64,000 nucleotides of DNA from Myxococcus dinghuensis. GTDB lineage: Bacteria; Myxococcota; Myxococcia; Myxococcales; Myxococcaceae. The notes under the pieces are model-generated. The model ran no database searches. It saw nothing but the letters and a program-made list of their open reading frames with translations, and was not told where the DNA came from. Shown one piece after another: positions 48,555-55,559 of this stretch. The translations under genes and the position numbers were made by a program. The stretch lies in the NCBI RefSeq assembly GCF_024198235.1, contig NZ_JAKCFB010000020.1, positions 62,001 through 126,000 on the forward strand. The letters are read 5' to 3'. Within the stretch, counting starts at the first letter, position 1. Each line of letters starts with the position of its first letter.

Positions 48555-50183
48555 ATGTTCGCGCTCCTTCGCAGGTTGCGCCGGGATGAACGCGGCCAGG
48601 CCATGGTCATCGGCGTCGTCGCCATGCTGGTGCTCGCCGTCAGCGTGATGGTCTCCGTCAGCATCGGTCACGGCGTCTACGAGAAGATCAAGCTCCAGGA
48701 CGCCGCGGATGCCCAGTCCTACAGCCTCGCGGTGAAGGAGGCCCGGGCCTACAACTTCCTGGCCTATACCAACCGGGCCATGGTCGTTCACTACTCGGCC
48801 ATGCTCACGGTGATGTCCTACGTGAGCCACGCCGTCTACCTGGACAAGACCATCGGGACGCTCGCGGAGTACGCCCAGTACATCCCGGTGATTGGCGGCA
48901 TCTTCACGGTCGTCAAACAGGCCATCGACCTCTGGAAACAAGTGGTGGAGCGAGTCGCCCAGGTCCTCATCCCTCTTCTGACCGCGCTCAACGTCGCGCT
49001 CTGGCTCGCCCAGGAAGCCATGATGCTCGGCACGGTGAAGGACCTGGCCACGCGCTCGGACGACCCCGTCATCAAACAGACGGACGCCAAGGCCCGCGTC
49101 GGGAACATGGGAGGGAGCGGGTCCGAGCTGCTCGACAAGACCCTCAACTACTTCAACATGAAGAACTTCGTCCATGTCGTCGACGACGGGCCACACAGCG
49201 GCAAGGGCGCGGTGCTCAGCCTGCTGGACCCCACGGGCCTGACGAAACGCGCCGGGCTCCTCAAAGCCAACAAACTCTCCGACCCTGACATGGCCAAATA
49301 CCGTCTGTTGATGGGAAACCTCGCCAACGGCGTGCGCCGTCAATGGACCGCCGTCGGAAAAGGCCCCGTCCTCATCGGGCGCAAGTGGAGCCTGCGGGTC
49401 TGCGCCGTCATCGCCGAGCTGCGCATCCAGAAGACCGCCGACAGCCAGATCAAGAGCTTCGACGAGGGCTACGAGGACAACCGCAAGGACCAGCTCTACG
49501 CTTCCGACGACGTCGTCATCCGCATCCGGCCCGCCTGCCTCTTCGGGAAATGGCACGACCTCTTCACGCTGCGCTTCCGCGCCGCGGCCGACAACCAGGG
49601 CGGATACCACCAGGAATACGGGCAGCGGAAGACGGATGACCACCACAAGTGGATGGGCATCACGCCCTTCCTCACGGCGGACCCCAGCTTCATCCGCCCC
49701 TGGGAACTCCACTTCGGCTACCCGTGCAACATGAGCGCGTTGTCGAAGGCCATGGACTCCTCGAGGGAGGACAACGCGCCCTCGCCATTCCACCTCGAGC
49801 ACATGCGGCATCGAGACCGGAGCGGCGCTCAGGGGGCGAATCAGGGCGCAGGCTTCATGTCCGGGAACGGCTCCGGGAAGTTCGACAAAGAGGGGCAGGG
49901 AATCAAGGCTGGCTTCCTCGACATCTCCTGGAGCGCGGTGGGTGGGCTCAGCAGCGAGACCGAGCGGTTCCGGCAGCGTACCGGCGGGATGGTTGCCGCC
50001 GCAGTCGGCCGCGCCGTCTACCACCGCCCGGGGGACTGGAAGGAAGAACCCAACTTCTTCAACCCGCTCTGGACCGCGCGACTCGCGCCCATCGCCACCC
50101 ATTGGGAGAAGGAGATCATGGAAGAGCTGGTCCCTGGCCTCCCAGCCGCTCAGCGCCAGTTCCAGAACGCCGTCAACTATTGA
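48555..50183 (+). CDS. TadG-like pseudopilin
   Basis: 542 residues. The N-terminus RRDERGQAMVIGVVAMLVLAVSVMVSVSIGHGVYEKIKLQDAADAQSYS (by position) is the TadG/Flp-assembly N-terminal domain, with the RGQAMV motif, one membrane helix and the QDAADAQSYS block usual for this group. The remaining 480 residues are external, with another hydrophobic stretch near 110-160 (YIPVIGGIFTVV and VLIPLLTALNVAL). The C-terminal half is polar and rich in aromatics. It lies 29 bases after the TadE-like gene and ten bases before the next. Confidence 0.82.
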   Translation: MFALLRRLRRDERGQAMVIGVVAMLVLAVSVMVSVSIGHGVYEKIKLQDAADAQSYSLAVKEARAYNFLAYTNRAMVVHYSAMLTVMSYVSHAVYLDKTIGTLAEYAQYIPVIGGIFTVVKQAIDLWKQVVERVAQVLIPLLTALNVALWLAQEAMMLGTVKDLATRSDDPVIKQTDAKARVGNMGGSGSELLDKTLNYFNMKNFVHVVDDGPHSGKGAVLSLLDPTGLTKRAGLLKANKLSDPDMAKYRLLMGNLANGVRRQWTAVGKGPVLIGRKWSLRVCAVIAELRIQKTADSQIKSFDEGYEDNRKDQLYASDDVVIRIRPACLFGKWHDLFTLRFRAAADNQGGYHQEYGQRKTDDHHKWMGITPFLTADPSFIRPWELHFGYPCNMSALSKAMDSSREDNAPSPFHLEHMRHRDRSGAQGANQGAGFMSGNGSGKFDKEGQGIKAGFLDISWSAVGGLSSETERFRQRTGGMVAAAVGRAVYHRPGDWKEEPNFFNPLWTARLAPIATHWEKEIMEELVPGLPAAQRQFQNAVNY

Positions 50184-50193
50184 AGGAGGCGCC

Positions 50194-51393
50194 ATGGCTG
50201 CTCACATGTCCCCGCCACGCGGCAACCGACGTCCCAGGGCCAGGGCGCAACGAGGTGCGGCGACAACGGAGTTCGCCCTCCTCGCCCCCATCCTCCTGGG
50301 GCTCATGGTCTGGGCGAACTACTTCTGGGAGGTGCAGCACGTACGACTCAAAGCCGCGGAGGTCGCGCGGTTCGTCTCGTTCGAGCGCACGGTGCGCCCG
50401 GACCTGAACCGCATCACCGCCGAGGCCATGGAGCGCTATCAGGACCTCGACGGCGCCACGAAGACCGGTGAACTCCCCAAGGGGTTGGGCTTCCAGAACC
50501 GGCTCACCTTGAGCATCAAGGCGGAGGAGGCCGACGCGGCGCTCCAACAGGAGTCGATGGAGGAGCGCGGCGGACTCGGCGGTGCGACGGGCATCATCGG
50601 GAAGGCGCTGGGCGCGCTCGGCGCCACTGCGGGAGCGGTCGCGAAGAAGATGGGCTTGGACCCCAGCCGCGGCGCGGTCCACACCGAGGTCGAGATCCGC
50701 ATCGAGAACGGCATCATCCCCCCGCAGATCGCCTTCCTCGCCACGGGCTTCGACGACGACCGGCTGGACCTGCGCTTCACCGAGAAGCACTTCATGTTCT
50801 ACGACACGTGGCGCGCGTGGGAGCATGGAGACCGCTCAGACGACAGCTACGCGCGCGTGCAGCAGCACACGCTCGACCGCGTGCGACACATCGCCTACGC
50901 GGGGATCGCCTCCGGCGGCGGAGACGTCCTCGACGCGATTGGAAAGGTGCTCTCCGTCCTCGGTCTCGACTTCCCGTTCTCGAATGACTTCATCCGCGAC
51001 TCCGTCCTCATCCGACACGTGAAGGACGACAGCACCGCCCCCTACGCGAGAGGCCGATATCCGACCCCGACGCCCAACGGAGAACGCCCCACTCGCACCG
51101 TGCCCGGAGACGTCCTCCAAGCCGCCTATTGGAAGAGCGATGACGAGGCTTGCTTCGGCGGCAGCTGCGAGCCGGATGAAATCCGATTCAAGCGCGGCCT
51201 CAAACCGAGCGGCGAGGACTCCTTCGACGACAACTGGCCGATGCGGGCCTACAACTGCCGCGGCAAGTTCTTCCAGGGAGCCACACGCTCCTCGGCGCCC
51301 GAATCCGTCTACGCGCAGTCCGAGACCGAGGGCAAAAGCTATCACTCCTACAGAGATGACGCATGCGCGGTGGTACTCAAGCAGAAACAGTGA
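50194..51393 (+). CDS. Second TadE-like pseudopilin
   Basis: 399 residues from the ATG at 50194, with AAGGAGG upstream, ten bases after the TadG-like gene. The leader QRGAATTEFALLAPILLGLMVW holds the Glu at position 26 and is again the TadE pattern, followed by HVRLKAAEVARFVSFERTVRP. The external part has a Gly/Ala-rich segment (GGATGIIGKALGALGATAG) and late Cys residues (ACFGGSCEP). It differs from the first TadE-like protein beyond the helix. Confidence 0.8.
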   Translation: MAAHMSPPRGNRRPRARAQRGAATTEFALLAPILLGLMVWANYFWEVQHVRLKAAEVARFVSFERTVRPDLNRITAEAMERYQDLDGATKTGELPKGLGFQNRLTLSIKAEEADAALQQESMEERGGLGGATGIIGKALGALGATAGAVAKKMGLDPSRGAVHTEVEIRIENGIIPPQIAFLATGFDDDRLDLRFTEKHFMFYDTWRAWEHGDRSDDSYARVQQHTLDRVRHIAYAGIASGGGDVLDAIGKVLSVLGLDFPFSNDFIRDSVLIRHVKDDSTAPYARGRYPTPTPNGERPTRTVPGDVLQAAYWKSDDEACFGGSCEPDEIRFKRGLKPSGEDSFDDNWPMRAYNCRGKFFQGATRSSAPESVYAQSETEGKSYHSYRDDACAVVLKQKQ

Positions 51394-51426
51394 GCCCCCC
51401 ATGCGCGCCCAGGGACGGAACACCCC

Positions 51427-52278
51427 ATGAGGCCACCTTCGGACAGGACGGGCGCGGTCACGCGCGTCATGGGGCTCGGCGGCCTGCTCTTGCTGGTGGC
51501 CACGGCAGCGACTTTGCGCGAACCGCCCCCCGCGAATCCATCGCCCGCGCCTGCCCCCGCGCGCGCGCTGGAGCCCGTGACGGCCCCCCCTCATGCGGAG
51601 GTGCTGTCGAAGCGCTTCCAAGGAGTCATCCCCGCCTATCCCCGCACGAAGCTCACCCCCATGGGCAGGATGTCCGCCAACGGCAACCCCATGGAGATGG
51701 CCTTCTTCGAGACGACGGATGCCGCGGACGACGTGCTCGAGTTCTACGCGCGGGAGTTCCGCAAGGCCGGTCACCACCTGGCCAACGAACCCGACGGAGC
51801 GGGAGGCGGCGCGGTGAGCTATTACGACGCGAAGCGGGGGGCCATCATCTCCGTCACCGCCATCGGGCTGGGAGGAGCCAAACCCCTCACCCAGGTCTTC
51901 CCGTCCATCGTCGAGGCACAGCAGGGCGTCCACCTCCAGGCCCGCGCACCGGCGTCGCTGCCACGTCCGCCCGGCGCCATGACGATGCTGCGTGTGGATG
52001 ACCACACCCCGGGGCCCTCCAAGGACAGCATCACCGTCACCGAGGTGGCCCAGGGGACACCTCGAGCCCTGTCCGACTTCTATGTGAAGCAATTCGAGAC
52101 GCGCGGCTACACGCTGACGGAGGCCCCCTCCTTCACCCAGGGCGTGGCGTACCTCGACTTCATCAAGCCAGGGGAACGCGTATCGCTCTCGCTCTCCCCG
52201 GTGGATACGGAAGGCGCCCCCCAGACCCTCGTCACCGTCGTCCTGGAACAAACGCCCGACAAGGAGCACGCCCCATGA
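51427..52278 (+). CDS. Exported protein with two similar domains, in the Tad-like cluster
   Basis: 283 residues with an N-terminal hydrophobic segment (VMGLGGLLLLVATAATL) and a Pro/Ala-rich linker. Two alpha/beta units follow: about 60-150 (DDVLEFYAREFRKAGHHL) and 175-275 (RALSDFYVKQFETRGYTL), which share the pattern FY-x3-F-x3-G and flanking beta-strands, so the protein looks like an internal duplication. I know no family name. It follows the second TadE gene by 33 bases, and its stop overlaps the next start (ATGA). Confidence 0.68.
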   Translation: MRPPSDRTGAVTRVMGLGGLLLLVATAATLREPPPANPSPAPAPARALEPVTAPPHAEVLSKRFQGVIPAYPRTKLTPMGRMSANGNPMEMAFFETTDAADDVLEFYAREFRKAGHHLANEPDGAGGGAVSYYDAKRGAIISVTAIGLGGAKPLTQVFPSIVEAQQGVHLQARAPASLPRPPGAMTMLRVDDHTPGPSKDSITVTEVAQGTPRALSDFYVKQFETRGYTLTEAPSFTQGVAYLDFIKPGERVSLSLSPVDTEGAPQTLVTVVLEQTPDKEHAP

Positions 52279-52475
52279 ACCGATGGATGACCTCCGCGTA
52301 CGGCTGGCTGCGACGTCCTCGCTCGCGCGGTCAGGCCATGGCCGAATTCTCGCTGCTGCTGATGTCCATGATGCTCCTGGGGTTCGGGGTCTCTTCCTTC
52401 GCCCCGGACATGCTCGCCGTCTTCACGATGTACGTGGGCGGCTTCTACATCGTGCTCGGCTATCCCCTGGGGTGA
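52275..52475 (+). CDS. Small pilin-like protein (66 aa)
   Basis: 66 residues starting in the ATGA overlap. A basic start and the sequence SRGQAMAEFSLLLMSMMLLGFG match a TadE/Flp-type prepilin leader (cleavage after Gly, Glu at +5 of the mature form). A second hydrophobic stretch (MLAVFTMYVGGFYIVLGYPLG) ends the protein. It is the size of an Flp major pilin but lacks the usual Tyr position; it could be the main subunit or a small membrane partner. Last gene of the cluster, convergent with the lipoprotein gene at 52490. Confidence 0.7.
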   Translation: MNRWMTSAYGWLRRPRSRGQAMAEFSLLLMSMMLLGFGVSSFAPDMLAVFTMYVGGFYIVLGYPLG

Positions 52476-52489
52476 GTCATCCAGGTGAC

Positions 52490-53257
52490 TCACGGCTCGC
52501 TCAGGCGCGGAATCTGGATGGGGACCATGTCCAGGGAAGGCTTCGCGCCGGTCCCCGCCTGCTTCGCCACCCACGTGGTCTCCGGGTCGCGCACCGACTC
52601 CACACCGAACAAGGGCACGCGAGGCGTGGTCGTCACGACCACGGCGAGTCCCTCCTCCCGTGCGTAGGTCCGCTGGCGCGCCCTCCCCGCGAACGAACCC
52701 TCGCGCACCTGCGTCTCCTGCTCCTGGGTCAGGGTGCCTCGAAGCTCCTGTTGGTCCGCGTAGAGGTCCACGGGAATGGACAGCGGCGCATGCGGTGGCG
52801 CGGACACGGCAAGCCGCTCGACGAAGGGCCTCTCTCCCCCCACCACCCAGACCACCACCAACATGCGTGGGGTCGTCTCGTGGTCCAACTCCAACTGGTA
52901 CAGCATGGCGCCATCCTCACGCTGGGACTCCCCCACCACGGCCACACGCGCGCGCACGGAGCCCTTCTTCGCGCGCAGCTCGTACTCCACCCACGTCCCC
53001 ACGACGGGCTGGAGCTGGCCATAGAGCAGCGGGGCGGGCACCAACGCGCGCGCCTCCTTGAGGCGGGACGGATCCACCACCACGCCTGCGTCCACCTTGG
53101 GAGGAGCGCCCGCGTCGGCGGACTCCGCGCGCTCCACGGCGGGAGGCGACGCGGGTGGAGGCTTCAAGGGGACAGGAACCTCCGGACCGCTCTTCGGTTC
53201 AGCGCAGGCGCCGAGCATCAGCACGAAGCCGGCAACGAGCATCGGGAAGCGGGGCAT
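52490..53257 (-). CDS. Lipoprotein, unknown function
   Basis: 255 residues from the ATG at 53257 (a TTG at 53263 is less likely). The lipoprotein signal MLVAGFVLMLGAC ends at Cys18, followed by a Pro-rich linker to about residue 60. The domain that follows starts LLYGQLQPVVGTWVEYELRAKKGS and runs through LVVVWVVGGERPFVERLAV to VVVTTTPRVPLFGVESV, a beta-rich layout. The same layout (W-x-x-Y-E, xVxGERF, R...VP..GL) appears in the divergent protein at 53329, so the two are probably remote paralogues. No known function. Confidence 0.7.
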   Translation of the reverse strand: MPRFPMLVAGFVLMLGACAEPKSGPEVPVPLKPPPASPPAVERAESADAGAPPKVDAGVVVDPSRLKEARALVPAPLLYGQLQPVVGTWVEYELRAKKGSVRARVAVVGESQREDGAMLYQLELDHETTPRMLVVVWVVGGERPFVERLAVSAPPHAPLSIPVDLYADQQELRGTLTQEQETQVREGSFAGRARQRTYAREEGLAVVVTTTPRVPLFGVESVRDPETTWVAKQAGTGAKPSLDMVPIQIPRLSEP

Positions 53258-53328
53258 GGCCAAATCCTATCTGCTCCGCCCCCCGGCCACGCAACGGGGC
53301 ACGTCCCCCACGAAAAGGGAGTCCACGG

Positions 53329-53949
53329 ATGATGAGTCTTTGGCGGGTGGGCGTGCTGCTGTCGTGCCTCGTCGCCACCTCGGCGCGCGCCCAGGAGGGA
53401 GCCTTGGGAGGGATGCTCGACCTTCCGCTCGTCATCCATGAGGGAGGCTGGGCGCGCTACGAGGGCACCTCCTCGGACGGCCCCTCGAGGTTCGTCTTCA
53501 AGGTCGGCGCCAAGGGCAGACATCGGGGTCAACGCGGACGGTGGATGCTGCTGGACGTGGAAGTCCCCTCCGTAGGACGTCTGTCCTTCCACTTCCTGGT
53601 GAAGGGCGAGCGCTTCGGCACCAAGGACATCCTGCTGATGAAGGTCTTCACGCCCGGCCAGCGGACGCGAGAGATTGCCCAGCCCTTCAAAGAGGACACC
53701 CCACCCAAACGCCAGGGCCGCTTCCTGCAGAAGCGGACGGAGACGGTCGCGGGCCGGACGATGGAGATCCTCGAGTACTCCTTCCCCTCCGGCGTCATGG
53801 CGGAGTGGTCCCAGTCCGTGCCCGGCATGGGACTCGTGCGGCTGGGCGGCGCCGACCCCTTCCACCTCGTCGACTTCGGCGTGGGCGGAGACCCGTGGAA
53901 GGAGAAGGCCCCCCCCGCGATGTTCCCCGTGGCGCCGAAGAAGCCCTGA
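53329..53949 (+). CDS. Secreted protein, probable paralogue of the divergent lipoprotein
   Basis: 206 residues from the ATG at 53329 (or 53332), with AAAAGGGAG upstream. A signal peptide ends in ATSARA. The mature domain has IHEGGWARYEGTSSDG, LSFHFLVKGERFGTKDI, ILEYSFPSGVMAEWSQSVPGMGLVRL, each a probable strand pair. Its order of motifs parallels the divergent lipoprotein. Starts are 71 bases apart, so both may be controlled from one site. Function unknown. Confidence 0.7.
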   Translation: MMSLWRVGVLLSCLVATSARAQEGALGGMLDLPLVIHEGGWARYEGTSSDGPSRFVFKVGAKGRHRGQRGRWMLLDVEVPSVGRLSFHFLVKGERFGTKDILLMKVFTPGQRTREIAQPFKEDTPPKRQGRFLQKRTETVAGRTMEILEYSFPSGVMAEWSQSVPGMGLVRLGGADPFHLVDFGVGGDPWKEKAPPAMFPVAPKKP

Positions 53950-53952
53950 GCC

Positions 53953-54570
53953 TCAGCGCGACGGGCCGCGCGAGGCCAGCCCCGCCTGGAGCAACTGACG
54001 CTTCACCTCGTCCGCGTCCTGGCCCGGCAGCCGCGTCTCCAGTCGCAGCGACGCGCCCCGCCCCGCCTGGAGCACCACACGGGGCGGCTCCCCGTCGCCA
54101 CGCTGGAGGGTGAACCACTCCAAATCGCGGAAGCGGGTGCGCCGGCCCAGCGGGTCGATGAAGCCCTCCGTCGACAGGTACAGCCCTGGCACCAGGTTCA
54201 GCCCGATGCCGGCCAGCCACGCCCCCACGCCCAGACAGAAGACGCCGAACGCGGGGCGGGCCTCCGTGTGCAACAGGTGCACCCCCAGGAGCCCCAGGAG
54301 CCCCATGGCCCCGAGCACCTGCACGTAGGTGCCCACGCGTGAGCGCGAACCCAGCACGACGACCTCGCGCGCGCGGAGCAGCGACACCAGCGACGCCAGG
54401 GACAGGACCGCCAGGGCGCCCGCCGCCACGGCCACGCCCATCGACATCAGCCCGCGCTGGCCGCCGAGCACCCGCGCCTCCAGCAGGAGCCACGTCGTGC
54501 ACCCGCCGAAGAACTTGAAGGACATCAACTGGAAGACGACGGGCAGCGTGGGGAAACGAGGCGTCTTCAT
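53953..54570 (-). CDS. Membrane protein, unknown function
   Basis: 205 residues with four hydrophobic helices in the first 135 residues (near VVFQLMSFKFFGGCTTWLLL, MGVAVAAGALAVLSLASLVSLL, VLGAMGLLGLLGVHLLH and FCLGVGAWLAGIGLNLVPGLYL) and a C-terminal domain of about 65 residues with TRFRDLEWFTLQRGD and RLETRLPGQDADEV, which looks like a PH-like or DUF-type cytoplasmic domain of small membrane proteins. The start at 54570 precedes the first helix. It is convergent with the 53329 gene, three bases away. Confidence 0.66.
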   Translation of the reverse strand: MKTPRFPTLPVVFQLMSFKFFGGCTTWLLLEARVLGGQRGLMSMGVAVAAGALAVLSLASLVSLLRAREVVVLGSRSRVGTYVQVLGAMGLLGLLGVHLLHTEARPAFGVFCLGVGAWLAGIGLNLVPGLYLSTEGFIDPLGRRTRFRDLEWFTLQRGDGEPPRVVLQAGRGASLRLETRLPGQDADEVKRQLLQAGLASRGPSR

Positions 54571-54621
54571 GGGAGCCCGAGCGCACCACAACCTCCGCGC
54601 GCTTGGGAAGGGCCCCACCCT

Positions 54622-55425
54622 TCAGCGCTTGCGCCCGCGCCGCGCGGAGGCCGGCCCGGGGAGCGACTCGACGAGCTGCCGGTACTGCCGGGGGCTCAGC
54701 CCCGTCACCTGCTTGAACTGGCGCGACAGCGCGCTCTGGTCACAGAACCCCACCGCGAGCGCGATGGTGGCGATGGCCTGCGCCCCCTCCGACAGCCGCT
54801 CCGCCGCCGCGTCGATGCGCGTCTTCATGATGAACTGCCCGGCGGAGAGCTGGAAGATGCGCCGCATGCGCCGCTCGAACTGCGCCGCGGACATGCCCGC
54901 GCGCCGCGCCAGCGAGTCGATGCGCAGCCGCTCCGCGTAGTGCGCCTGGATGTGGTCGATGGTCGCCGCGAAGCGCTCGTCCACCAGCCCCGCGCGCCCC
55001 GGTTCGTGGATGTCCTTGGACAGACACGCCAGCCCCAGCACCTCGCCGGAGGCGTCGAACAGCGGCACCTTGCTCGTCAGGCACCAGCCTGGCTCCCGGT
55101 TGTTGAAGAGCGTCAGGTCCAGGTTGTCCACGATGGGGCGCCCCGTGCGGAACACCCGCTCGTCCTGCCGCACGTAGCGGTCCGCCATGTGCCGGGGGAA
55201 CAGCTCGTGCGCGGTGCGCCCCACCGCCGCCGCCTTGCTCTCCAGGCCGCAGCGCTCCGCGCACGCCTCGCTGATGCACACGTACCGCCCCTGGATGTCC
55301 TTCACCGAGAAGACGATGTCCGGCACCCGGTCGAACAGCTCCTCCGCGAAGAGCGGATTCGCCACCCGGCCCATGAACTCCCTTCTCCAGGTCTCGAGGG
55401 TTTCGCGCGCTTTGGTGGTTTCCAT
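54622..55425 (-). CDS. PAS-AraC transcriptional regulator
   Basis: 267 residues. A PAS domain (about 28-140; LFDRVPDIVFSVKDIQGRYVCISEAC, then FFP-type LFPRHMADRYVRQDERV and SKVPLFDASGEVLGL) is followed by an AraC-type DNA-binding domain (about 155-258) with two helix-turn-helix units: LRIDSLARRAGMSAAQFERRM and IATIALAVGFCDQSALSRQFKQVTG. The gene is divergent from the collagenase, 134 bases between starts, and close to the hydroxyproline operon. AraC-family regulators (LhpR) control hydroxyproline catabolism in Pseudomonas, so it may sense a pathway intermediate through the PAS domain. This is an inference from position and family. Confidence 0.9.
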   Translation of the reverse strand: METTKARETLETWRREFMGRVANPLFAEELFDRVPDIVFSVKDIQGRYVCISEACAERCGLESKAAAVGRTAHELFPRHMADRYVRQDERVFRTGRPIVDNLDLTLFNNREPGWCLTSKVPLFDASGEVLGLACLSKDIHEPGRAGLVDERFAATIDHIQAHYAERLRIDSLARRAGMSAAQFERRMRRIFQLSAGQFIMKTRIDAAAERLSEGAQAIATIALAVGFCDQSALSRQFKQVTGLSPRQYRQLVESLPGPASARRGRKR

Positions 55426-55480
55426 TCGTCACCGCGAGGGAAAGACACAAGAAGGTCCTACTTGCTCACGAATACCTTGA

Positions 55481-55526
55481 ACACCACGTGAAACCCACGT
55501 CGGTGTCACTCGGACGGAAGACACCG
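55481..55526. promoter_or_regulatory. Operator-like ACACC repeats between the AraC gene and the collagenase
   Basis: ACACCACGTG (55481-55490) is an inverted repeat of CACGTCGGTGT (55496-55506), one bulge, five-base spacer, and a third ACACCG (55521-55526) pairs with CGGTGT (55501-55506). These three ACACC(N)NGTG-like units lie in the divergent promoter of an AraC regulator and its likely target. The arrangement fits a site bound by a dimer plus one half-site, but no binding data exist. Confidence 0.4.
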
Positions 55527-55559
55527 TGCCACAGCCCCCACACCCCGAGGAGTCGAAGC

